Of a DNA stretch of 10,330 bases, positions 1-6,489 are shown piece after piece. The notes beneath the pieces are model-generated. The model ran no database searches. It was not told the DNA's origin and saw nothing but the letters and a program-made list of their open reading frames with translations. This DNA comes from CAYLJO01 sp964383905. GTDB lineage: Bacteria > Acidobacteriota > Blastocatellia > Pyrinomonadales > Pyrinomonadaceae. The position numbers and the translations under genes are program-made. The stretch's first letter is position 1. Each line of letters opens with the position of its first letter. Location: the NCBI GenBank assembly GCA_964383905.1, contig CAYLJO010000219.1:1-10330 (forward strand), in the 5' to 3' direction.

Positions 1-1170
1 TTCTCACCATCCCGGATGGGTTATATCTTTAGCGCGTTTACATTCGCCTACGCGCTCTTTGAGATCCCCAGCGGCTGGCTCGGTGATTACTTCGGCACGC
101 GCAAGGCGCTCACGCGAATCGTGCTCTGGTGGTCAGCTTTCACCATGCTGACGGGCGTGACCGTAGGGTTCAAGTCATTATTCATTGTCCGCCTGTTATT
201 CGGCGCGGGGGAGGCGGGGGCCATCCCGAACAGCGCCTCTACCGTCTCGCGTTGGTTTCCGACCTCTCAACGGGGGCGCGCCATGGGCGGGGTCTGCATG
301 GGACACGCTATCGGCGCGGCGGCCACCCCGCCGCTCGTCTTTAAACTGGTCGAGCTGCAGGGTTGGCGCTTCACCTTTGTGGAATTTGGGGCGCTCGGAG
401 CGCTGTGGTGTTTTGTCTGGTACCGGTGGTTTCGAGACACGCCGGAAGAGCACGCTTCGGTCAACGCCGCCGAGTTAAAGTTAATCCGCTCGGACGAGTC
501 GCGAGCCGGACGACTCAGTCACACACACCGGGTGCCCTGGCGGGCCTTTCTCAGGAGCCGGAATATCTTCTTTCTTTGCGCAATGTATTTCGCTTACGGC
601 TACAGTCTCTATTTCTATATCACCTGGCTGCCGACTTACCTGCTTAAAGCGCGTGGCTTCTCGACCGCTTACGCGGGCTTCTTCTCCTCCTTGCCGTGGG
701 TGTTTGGTGTCCTGGCTTTTCTATGTGGCGGCTGGTTAACGGATTGGTTAGTGACTCGGACGGGCAGCCGGAAGCTAGCGCGCTGCGGCGTGGGGGCATT
801 TGGTCTGGCGGCCAGCGCCCTGATGCTGATCATTGTGGCCCGCGCAGAGGATCGGATTGTCGCGGCGCTGTTGATCGCCGCCGCCTTATATTTTCAGTTT
901 TTGACGACCCCTGCGGTCTGGGCGGCCTGCCTGGATATTGGGCAGCGAAGCGCCGGAGTGGTAACCGGCACGACAAATACTTTCGGCAACCTCGCCGGCA
1001 CCATTGCGCCGATCGTCTTCGGTTACGTCGTGGAAAAATGGGGCTCGTGGGCCATCCCTTTTTACGTCGCCGCCGGCTTTTTAGCCGTCGGAGTCATCAT
1101 GTGGTTGTTTATCGACCCGCAACGCCCGCTGAACGAAGAGCTCATACCTCACCCGACAGATATCGGTTGA
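1..1170 (+). CDS. MFS transporter, ACS-like (sugar acid/carboxylate), 5' partial
   Basis: This is an inner-membrane secondary transporter of the major facilitator superfamily. The frame is open from base 1, so the true start and most of TM1 lie upstream; the ATG at 16 is an internal Met in FSPSRMGYIFSAF. Counting from base 1, the loop 2-3 signature GWLGDYFGTRK spans residues 25-35 (Asp29). The following RLLFGAGEAGAIPN and RWFPTSQRGRAMG stretches are typical of the anion:cation symporter branch (hexuronate, glucarate and tartrate carriers). About ten further hydrophobic segments follow. The C-terminus is complete and ends with a short hydrophilic tail. The gene is 24 nt upstream of the iolC-like kinase on the same strand, so co-transcription is likely and a role in importing an inositol-related or sugar-acid substrate is plausible. 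The substrate itself cannot be read from the sequence. Confidence 0.9.
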   Translation, partial: FSPSRMGYIFSAFTFAYALFEIPSGWLGDYFGTRKALTRIVLWWSAFTMLTGVTVGFKSLFIVRLLFGAGEAGAIPNSASTVSRWFPTSQRGRAMGGVCMGHAIGAAATPPLVFKLVELQGWRFTFVEFGALGALWCFVWYRWFRDTPEEHASVNAAELKLIRSDESRAGRLSHTHRVPWRAFLRSRNIFFLCAMYFAYGYSLYFYITWLPTYLLKARGFSTAYAGFFSSLPWVFGVLAFLCGGWLTDWLVTRTGSRKLARCGVGAFGLAASALMLIIVARAEDRIVAALLIAAALYFQFLTTPAVWAACLDIGQRSAGVVTGTTNTFGNLAGTIAPIVFGYVVEKWGSWAIPFYVAAGFLAVGVIMWLFIDPQRPLNEELIPHPTDIG

Positions 1171-1194
1171 TGGTAAATTGTTGCTTGAGAACTC

Positions 1195-2214
1195 ATGATG
1201 AGGGAAATGATGGACCGAAGCCATGACATTTTAGCGATAGGCCGCAGCTCGATTGATCTTTATGCCAACGAGATCGGCGCGCCCTTCACGGAGATTAAGA
1301 GCTTCGCCGCTTATGTTGGTGGTTGTCCGACCAACATCAGCGTCGGTTCACGGCGGCTGGGGTTACGCTCGGCGCTGCTGACGGCCCTTGGAGAGGACCT
1401 GGTGGGTGATTTTGTTCTGAGCTTCTTAAAGAAGGAGGGTGTGGATACACATTTTAGCGTGCGCAAACCGGGGCGGCGCACTAGCGCGTTCCTGCTGGGC
1501 ATCGAGCCGCCGGATAGATTCCCTCTGGTCTCTTACCGGGACAACTGCGCTGATCTTGAGCTGACGATTGATGACGTGCTCGCGGCGCCGGTTGCGGCGA
1601 GCCGCATTCTACTTATTACCGGCACGGGCATCAGCCGCGAGCCGAGCCGCAGCGCCACATTTTTTGCTGCCGAGCGAGCGCAAGCTAAGGGGACCAAAGT
1701 TTTTCTCGACCTCGACTTTCGGCCCGAACACTGGCCTGACGTGCGAGCGTACGGGGTAGTGATTCGCTCAGTCTTGCGCCTTATTGACGTCGTGGTCGGC
1801 ACGGCCGACGAGGTAAAAGCGGCCGTGCTTAAAGACGGGACCACCACCTCAACCGAGCATTCGCAAATTTCCGGTGTGCTTGGGCGCGTGATGAAAGGGA
1901 TCGAGTCGGCGTTGGAGACCGGCCCCGAAGCGCTGGTGATGAAGCGTGGCGCGGACATCACCACCGTTTATTTGCGCAACGGCGAAGCTCTCGAGGCCGC
2001 GCCCTTTCCCGTGAAAGTCCACAACGTCCTCGGCGCGGGTGATGCGTTTGCGAGCGGCCTTCTCTACGGTTATCTCAAAGGCTGGGATTGGTATCGCGCC
2101 GCGCGGATGGGCAACGCCTGCGGCGCAATTGTCGTGACACGCCACGGCTGTGCCAACTTCATGCCTTACGAGCACGAGGCGCTCACTTTTATTGAGGAAC
2201 AAGGAGGGTTTTAA
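1195..2214 (+). CDS. iolC: 5-dehydro-2-deoxygluconokinase (PfkB family, IolC-like)
   Basis: This is a cytosolic PfkB-family sugar kinase. IolC phosphorylates 5-dehydro-2-deoxy-D-gluconate with ATP in myo-inositol breakdown. The N-terminus DILAIGRSSIDLY and the substrate-side motif YVGGCPTNISVG match IolC closely, as do TGTGISREPSR, DLDFRPEHW and the VVGTADEV segment. The PfkB signature GAGDAFASG carries the catalytic base Asp283. The C-terminal GNACGAIVVTRHGCANFMP is strongly IolC-like. At 339 residues it has the normal length. Four ATGs lie close together (1195, 1198, 1207, 1210). AGGG at 1201-1204 sits 5 nt before the ATG at 1210, so that start (334 aa, MDRSHDIL) is at least as likely as the longest one given. 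It follows the MFS gene with a 24-nt gap. No other iol genes are visible, so the rest of the pathway must lie upstream or elsewhere. A related kinase such as a KDG kinase is the alternative. Confidence 0.88.
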   Translation: MMREMMDRSHDILAIGRSSIDLYANEIGAPFTEIKSFAAYVGGCPTNISVGSRRLGLRSALLTALGEDLVGDFVLSFLKKEGVDTHFSVRKPGRRTSAFLLGIEPPDRFPLVSYRDNCADLELTIDDVLAAPVAASRILLITGTGISREPSRSATFFAAERAQAKGTKVFLDLDFRPEHWPDVRAYGVVIRSVLRLIDVVVGTADEVKAAVLKDGTTTSTEHSQISGVLGRVMKGIESALETGPEALVMKRGADITTVYLRNGEALEAAPFPVKVHNVLGAGDAFASGLLYGYLKGWDWYRAARMGNACGAIVVTRHGCANFMPYEHEALTFIEEQGGF

Positions 2215-2267
2215 ATTTTAACTTTTTCCGTCATATAGCCCCATAATCAAAATACCCAGAGCACGAT

Positions 2268-2424
2268 GTAATTATTATGCATGGCTTTGGTGCATGAATT
2301 ACTTCTTTAGTATCACGCATTTGAGTGAATCAAAACGGCGATTTTTCGCAAATTCCGCCCTTTCGATTGGGCTAAACCATTGGAAATCAATAGGTAATTC
2401 ATGCACCAAAGCCATTATGCATGA
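2268..2424. mobile_element. MITE-like element with 22-bp perfect terminal inverted repeats
   Basis: Bases 2281-2302 (starting ATGGCTTTGGTGCATG) recur as an exact reverse complement at 2394-2415, enclosing about 90 AT-rich bases. The 10-mer ATTATGCATG occurs in direct orientation at both outer edges (2274-2283 and 2414-2423), slightly overlapping the inverted arms; it could be a target duplication or part of the ends. Each end can also fold on its own. On the left GTAATT..ATGCA (2268-2281) pairs with TGCATGAATTAC (2291-2302). On the right TCATGCA (2399-2405) pairs with TGCATGA (2418-2424). There is no credible coding sequence inside; the 61-codon reading frame across it is not protein-like. 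The size and layout fit a non-autonomous element mobilised by an IS elsewhere in the genome. A large transcription hairpin is the alternative. Confidence 0.6.
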
Positions 2425-2608
2425 CAAAATCTGGAGGGGCTGGGAGCGGGTGAAGACTGAAGATGACCGGACGTGTTGACACCGAACTCGCTTTACATAG
2501 TATGGGCTAACCTGCAGGTAGTTTCTACACAGGCCGGTGAGGCACTGTGACTCAGGTTGAAAGAGCGGGGCGCGTTAGTCAACACCGGGTAAACGCCGGC
2601 TGTAGTGA
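2425..2608. other. Gene-free remainder of the iolC-otnC gap
   Basis: The iolC-like gene and the convergent otnC-like gene are separated by 394 bases. Apart from the MITE-like element and the promoter-like site at 2476-2519, I see no coding region or clear terminator here. GTGTTGAC (2473-2480) has its reverse complement GTCAACAC at 2578-2585, bracketing the promoter-like site and its downstream stretch. Confidence 0.5.
2476..2519 (+). promoter_or_regulatory. Sigma70-like promoter with palindrome at predicted start site
   Basis: A perfect -35 hexamer TTGACA (2476-2481) is followed 16 nt later by TAGTAT (2498-2503, four of six matches to the -10 consensus). The perfect 10-nt palindrome ACCTGCAGGT (2510-2519) falls where transcription would start, an operator-like position. 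It points rightwards, but no plus-strand gene follows; it would read into the 3' end of the otnC-like gene as antisense. It may be a relic, or drive a small RNA. Confidence 0.3.
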
Positions 2609-3244
2609 CTACGGGCCGGATCCAGGCCGTAATTCTTCGATCTCATCGTGTGTCAGGTTGCGAACGCGTTCCCCCCGCAAAATAAAGTAGAGGCGCGCCG
2701 TCTGTTCCAACTCTTCTGTGCGGTCTACCGCTTCACTCAGGTTAGCACCCAGACATATCACCCCGTGGTTACGGAGTAAGATACAGTTATGGGATGGTGC
2801 CGCCTTTCCGACTGCTTCAGCCAGCTTGAGGGAACCGGGGCGAAAGTAAGGGAGCACTGCCAGCGGGGCTACGCGCATGAAGTAATAGGGCGTCAGGGGC
2901 GGGAAAGGATTTGCGGGGTCAAAAGAGTCCAGACAAGAGAGCGCTACCGAGTAGGTTGAGTGCAGATGAACGATCACCCGCGCATCCCCTCTGGTTTTAT
3001 AAATGGCCAAATGGAAGAGAAACTCCTTCGACGGCCGATTCTCGTTAAGGGTTATTCCCTGAAGATCGATACAGGCTAGCTGACCGGGAGTTAGCTCCTT
3101 CAACGATTGGCCGGTCGGAGTGATCCAGACCCGGTCCCCGGCGCGTACGGAGAGATTGCCGGTTGAGCCGAAGGCATAGTCCCGATCGTAAAAACTGGCA
3201 GCCGCCTCACATAAATCTTCTAATACGGGATTGTCGATCGTCAT
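2609..3244 (-). CDS. otnC: Class II aldolase/adducin family, OtnC-like 3-oxo-tetronate 4-phosphate decarboxylase
   Basis: This is a cytosolic metal-dependent class II aldolase-fold enzyme of 211 residues, the usual size. The phosphate-binding STGNLS motif is at residues 27-32, and ITPTGQSLKEL follows. The catalytic acid is Glu74 (in PSKEF). The metal ligands are His93 and His95 (VHLHS) and His160 (RNHGV). In the tetronate pathway OtnC decarboxylates 3-oxo-tetronate 4-phosphate to dihydroxyacetone phosphate and CO2. The assignment to OtnC, rather than to fuculose-phosphate aldolase or AraD relatives, rests mainly on the OtnK-type kinase immediately upstream, only 19 nt away on the same strand. 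It is the last gene of a three-gene operon. The start is the ATG at 3244, whose ribosome site is weak (GAGA), which would fit translational coupling. Confidence 0.82.
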   Translation of the reverse strand: MTIDNPVLEDLCEAAASFYDRDYAFGSTGNLSVRAGDRVWITPTGQSLKELTPGQLACIDLQGITLNENRPSKEFLFHLAIYKTRGDARVIVHLHSTYSVALSCLDSFDPANPFPPLTPYYFMRVAPLAVLPYFRPGSLKLAEAVGKAAPSHNCILLRNHGVICLGANLSEAVDRTEELEQTARLYFILRGERVRNLTHDEIEELRPGSGP

Positions 3245-3263
3245 GTTCTGGTCTCGCGTGCCG

Positions 3264-4601
3264 TCAGATCAAATATTCATACGGGTGCGCGATGGCCCGC
3301 AAGGTTTTGTCATAGAAACCCTGTGTCCCGAAATTACCCGATTTCAAGACTACCGGCAGCTGAAGCCGTCCGAGTGAGAGGCACAAAGGGATGCCGGCCT
3401 CTATGTTACGACCGACTCGAAGAGCGCCTAATTCCAGGCGGCGGCACAAGGCCCCGGAGGTTTCCCCACCTGCCACGATCAATCCGCTGACAACCTGGTC
3501 TTGCAGCACCTCCGCCACTAAATCGGCTAAAGCATCGGCGATAGCCTTCCCCAGGGCGGGAACTGTGAGGAGGTTGTTCGCTCCCCATTCTTGCACCCGG
3601 CGAACCTCATCGGCCGCGGCTGAGGTGCTGAGCAGGCAATGCCGGCCCGCAGCCAACTCACGGCTGACCTGAGCAATGAGAGTTACCCGATCGAGGTTAT
3701 TGGTTAAGAGGTCTCGAGGGTCGATGTGAATCACACGCACGCCCTGCGCGGCCAGCCATTCGTTCTGCTCGCGCGTGGCCGTCGAACAACTGCCCGCGAC
3801 CAAAAGGCATCCACGACCGTTTATCACGACAGAAGGGGGCGCACAGCTTTCTGTCCGGTCTGCGGCGAGCCAGCCCCGCTCGCGCCAGATGGCAGGCAGC
3901 CTGATCCCGAAGGCGGAACTCCCGGTAATCAGGCGAAGGTCCGCCGCCGCCCGGCAAATTGATTCCAGGTGTTCATCATTCAAGCAATCTACGACCGCGA
4001 TCGCCACACCTTGCTCACGCAGATTCTGAAAGCACTCCTTGAGACGGTGAGCCCCGGCGGCGACCTCCCGGTATGGGGCCAAGCCAACCCGGCGTTTGGT
4101 CTGCCGGCTGAGGAGATCAACCAGATTCGGATTAGTCATCGGGGTCAGCGGATGATTTCGCATTGGGGAGTCGCTGAGCAACTGCCGGTGGACGAAATGG
4201 TAGCCCAGGTAAGTGGTCCGCCCATTCACGGGTAAAGCCGGCACCGCGATGGTGAAGTCTTCCGTCAACTCGTCGAGTGCCCCGTCAACGGCGGGTCCGA
4301 TATTCCCCTCAGGCGTGGAATCAAACGTACTACAGTATTTGATTTGGAACACGCGCGGATGCCGCGTTGCTAAAATTCGGAGAGCTTGACGGGTACGCTC
4401 CCGGGCCGACGCGGGCGCAAGGTTGCGTGTCCCCTCCGCCATCACGACTGCATGATATCCACGACTCCATGCTAAAAATTGTTCGGTTGGCAGCAGATCA
4501 ATTACCAGTAGTGTACGCAGCCCTTGCTCGGCCAGCATTCCTGCCAAATCGCTGGCCCCCGTATCATCATCCGCGACGGCGGCGAAGACCAATCTGTCCA
4601 T
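3264..4601 (-). CDS. otnK: Four-carbon acid sugar kinase (DUF1537), OtnK-like
   Basis: This is a cytosolic kinase of the DUF1537 family, which phosphorylates four-carbon acid sugars: 3-oxo-tetronate in OtnK, D-threonate or D-erythronate in relatives. Its 445 residues span both domains. The N-terminal substrate domain opens with VADDDTGASDLAG (Asp11-Asp13). The C-terminal nucleotide-binding domain holds VAGGETSGA (GGE at 378-380) and LKSGNFG (420-425), where NFG is followed by TQGFY rather than the more usual acidic-FF ending. It begins with MDRLVFAAVADD behind AAGGA on the minus strand, a short spacing of about 2 nt. It lies between the racemase-like gene (71-nt gap upstream) and the OtnC-like aldolase (19 nt downstream). 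That adjacency is the hallmark of tetronate catabolic operons. The exact substrate stereochemistry cannot be read from the sequence. Confidence 0.87.
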   Translation of the reverse strand: MDRLVFAAVADDDTGASDLAGMLAEQGLRTLLVIDLLPTEQFLAWSRGYHAVVMAEGTRNLAPASARERTRQALRILATRHPRVFQIKYCSTFDSTPEGNIGPAVDGALDELTEDFTIAVPALPVNGRTTYLGYHFVHRQLLSDSPMRNHPLTPMTNPNLVDLLSRQTKRRVGLAPYREVAAGAHRLKECFQNLREQGVAIAVVDCLNDEHLESICRAAADLRLITGSSAFGIRLPAIWRERGWLAADRTESCAPPSVVINGRGCLLVAGSCSTATREQNEWLAAQGVRVIHIDPRDLLTNNLDRVTLIAQVSRELAAGRHCLLSTSAAADEVRRVQEWGANNLLTVPALGKAIADALADLVAEVLQDQVVSGLIVAGGETSGALCRRLELGALRVGRNIEAGIPLCLSLGRLQLPVVLKSGNFGTQGFYDKTLRAIAHPYEYLI

Positions 4602-4672
4602 CGTCCTTGTTCGGGCAGTGTGAGCCCACTTTTCCCGGCCCTTTTCAGCGAGGCTCTCTAAAGCTTATCACG

Positions 4673-5359
4673 CTAATTTGACCGTCCTTCATTGAAGGCG
4701 TCTCGGATAGCCCCCAGGCTGGTATGCAAGCTCGAAAGCACCGGCACAGTCTCTCGGTCGTCAAGCTGGGATAAGATACGGGCCATTGATACTTGGGCCA
4801 GGACAATGGCCGATACGTTCTGTTTCTGTAGCCGGTCAACGGCCGCCCGCAATAGATCATCATGCTTTTGGTGGTCACCGGCCAGCAGGGCCCGGTAAGC
4901 CTCAGGCGAGACCTCCTGGATAATGTCTATTGTGGTCCCGGCTTCGGCCGCGGCCTCGGAGAGCAGCTTACAAGTCGGGTCAAGAGTCGGGGGGAAGGTG
5001 GCCGCGACGCCGATCCTTTTCCCTGACCGCACGGCGAGGCGAGCCATCGGCTGGTCTATCTTCAAGATCGGGAGATCGAAAGCCTTGCGCAACTGTTTCA
5101 CCATCTCCTGGGAAACGGATGAGCAGGTGATCATCGCCAGCCCGGCCCCGTAGGTCTCGCGGGCAGCCTTGATCATCTCCTGTAGCCGCTGTTGGGCGAC
5201 AACTCGATTGTGTAACGCGAGCAATCGAAGGATGCCGTCGTCCAACAGGTTGGTGATTTCCAGCTCGGGCGCGGCTTCACTGTAGAACTGCATTAACGGC
5301 CCGAGGGCGGCCGGGGAAGTGTGAATGAAAGCCACTTTTCTCTTGACCATAGCAGTCAT
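4673..5359 (-). CDS. Asp/Glu/hydantoin racemase superfamily protein, single-cysteine variant
   Basis: This 228-residue cytosolic protein has the two-lobed Asp/Glu racemase fold. The evidence is the KRKVAFIHTSPAAL start, MITCSSVS with Cys79 at the first catalytic position, the KRIGVAATFPPTLDP segment (from about 114) and SAIVLAQVSMARI near 183-195. Two-base racemases and maleate isomerase use a second cysteine in that last strand; here the region is LAQVS and has none. The only other cysteine (Cys130) lies elsewhere. A classical two-cysteine racemisation is therefore unlikely; a one-base isomerase or a decarboxylase-like reaction is possible. It is the first gene of the operon with the OtnK- and OtnC-like genes, where an isomerase such as OtnI is often found, so it may prepare the acid-sugar substrate. 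ATGs at 5359 and 5350 are both usable. AGGTG sits 8 nt before the first. Confidence 0.8.
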   Translation of the reverse strand: MTAMVKRKVAFIHTSPAALGPLMQFYSEAAPELEITNLLDDGILRLLALHNRVVAQQRLQEMIKAARETYGAGLAMITCSSVSQEMVKQLRKAFDLPILKIDQPMARLAVRSGKRIGVAATFPPTLDPTCKLLSEAAAEAGTTIDIIQEVSPEAYRALLAGDHQKHDDLLRAAVDRLQKQNVSAIVLAQVSMARILSQLDDRETVPVLSSLHTSLGAIRDAFNEGRSN

Positions 5360-5422
5360 GCTCCGATCACCTGATCCGGCTCATCTAAGCATAGACCCCG
5401 GAAATATACAATGAGGGCTTGA

Positions 5423-5468
5423 CAAAACAGATCCTCAGGACACAAAAGCACACACGTCATCTGTTTTG
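5423..5468. promoter_or_regulatory. Inverted repeat in divergent control region
   Basis: CAAAACAGAT (5423-5432) and its exact complement ATCTGTTTTG (5459-5468) lie 26 nt apart between the divergent racemase/otnKC operon and the ABC transporter genes. The left arm overlaps a plus-strand TTGACA (5419-5424) and the right arm overlaps TTGACT (5466-5471). Centre-to-centre spacing is 36 nt, or three to four helical turns, so two facing half-sites bound by one regulator could control both operons. No regulator gene is in the window. A chance repeat cannot be excluded. Confidence 0.35.
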
Positions 5469-5520
5469 ACTTCTGCGGGCCTTTGTGATTTGCTAGGCAC
5501 TCTTTTTCATCTCATTGAAA

Positions 5521-5534
5521 GGTCGGGTCCGACC
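5521..5534 (+). promoter_or_regulatory. GC palindrome next to the binding-protein start codon
   Basis: GGTCGGGTCCGACC pairs GGTCG with CGACC around a GGTC loop, ending 1 nt before the ATG at 5536 and abutting the only purine-rich ribosome site (GAAAGG, 5517-5522). It could be a small hairpin that tempers translation of the binding protein. A DNA operator or chance are alternatives. Confidence 0.25.
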
Positions 5535-5535
5535 G

Positions 5536-6486
5536 ATGAGATCATCCATCTACATTCTTTGTCTGGGCACGGTGCTCGGACTACTGTTTGTTTTAAGCGG
5601 CTGCCAACGCGGTGGAAATAGCGGCGTCGCTGGCGGGAAGCGCATCGGCGTCACACTGCTGACCCGTGAGCACGAGTTTTACCGGCAACTGGAAGCGGGG
5701 TTGAGGGACGCGGCGAATGCGCGCGGTTACCAGTTGATCATCACGTCCGGCGATTTCGACCTCGCCAAGCAACAGTCGCAGATTGAAAACTTCATCGTGC
5801 AGAGCGTGAGCGCGATTATCGTCTGTCCGGCGGATTCGAAAGGCATCGGACCGGCCATCGAGCGCGCCAACGAGGCGAAGATTCCGGTCTTCACCGCCGA
5901 TATCAGCGCGCAGGGCGGGCGCGTGGTCTCACACGTCGCCTCAGATAATACGGCGGGCGGTCGCCTCGCCGCCGAGTACATCGCACGCGCAATCAACGGG
6001 GAGGGAAGTGTTGGCCTCATCGGGCAGCCCGAGGTGCAGTCAGCTCTTGATCGCGAGCTCGGCTTCAAGGAGGAGATGCAGAAGCATCCCGGCATCCGCA
6101 TCGCCTCCATATTGAATGGCGGCGGCGTGCGTGACCGCGCGCTGAAAGCGGCTGAGGATATGTTACAGGGCACGCCGGGACTGAAAGCCATCTTTTGCAT
6201 CAACGACGATACGGCGCTGGGCACTCTTTCTGCCGCGGAGGCGCGCGGCCGCAACGATCTTATCATCGTCGGTTACGACGCAACGCCCGAAGCCCTGAAG
6301 GCGATCCGGCGAGGCAGCCAACTTAAAGCGGATGTGGCCCAGCAGCCGCGCGAGATCGGAGCCAAGACTATCGAGGTAATTGGCACATACTTTAATGGCG
6401 GGCAGGTCCAGCCGAACATCGCCATCCCGGTAAAGGTCGTCGACGCCAACAGCTTGAAGGAGGCCGGCGGGGCAGCCGGGCAGTAG
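5536..6486 (+). CDS. Sugar ABC transporter substrate-binding lipoprotein (RbsB-like)
   Basis: This is a periplasmic-binding protein of the ribose/LacI-like type 1 fold, lipid-anchored, that delivers a sugar or sugar derivative to the permease. From the ATG at 5536 it has 316 residues. The signal is MRSSIYILCLGTVLGLLFVL followed by the lipobox LSGC with Cys23. The mature part begins with RIGVTLLTREHEFYRQLEAG, then IIVCPADSKGIGPAIERA, IPVFTADI, VASDNTAGGRLAAEY and IFCINDDTALG, all standard for the family. A TTG at 5515 would add seven residues (MKGRVRP) but has no ribosome site in front and spoils the signal peptide. The ATG has GAAAGG at 5517-5522, 13 nt away, with a GC palindrome between. Only 3 nt separate it from the permease. 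Ribose, inositol or a tetronate-type ligand are all possible. Confidence 0.9.
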   Translation: MRSSIYILCLGTVLGLLFVLSGCQRGGNSGVAGGKRIGVTLLTREHEFYRQLEAGLRDAANARGYQLIITSGDFDLAKQQSQIENFIVQSVSAIIVCPADSKGIGPAIERANEAKIPVFTADISAQGGRVVSHVASDNTAGGRLAAEYIARAINGEGSVGLIGQPEVQSALDRELGFKEEMQKHPGIRIASILNGGGVRDRALKAAEDMLQGTPGLKAIFCINDDTALGTLSAAEARGRNDLIIVGYDATPEALKAIRRGSQLKADVAQQPREIGAKTIEVIGTYFNGGQVQPNIAIPVKVVDANSLKEAGGAAGQ

Positions 6487-6489
6487 GGC

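Noticed and set aside
2294..2479. 61-codon plus-strand reading frame between iolC and otnC
   Set aside because: It lies mostly in the MITE-like element, has no ribosome site, and its composition is not protein-like.
5494..5510. Sigma54-like site GGCAC...TTTCA before the binding-protein gene
   Set aside because: The -12 element lacks GC at the required 10-nt spacing from the GG.
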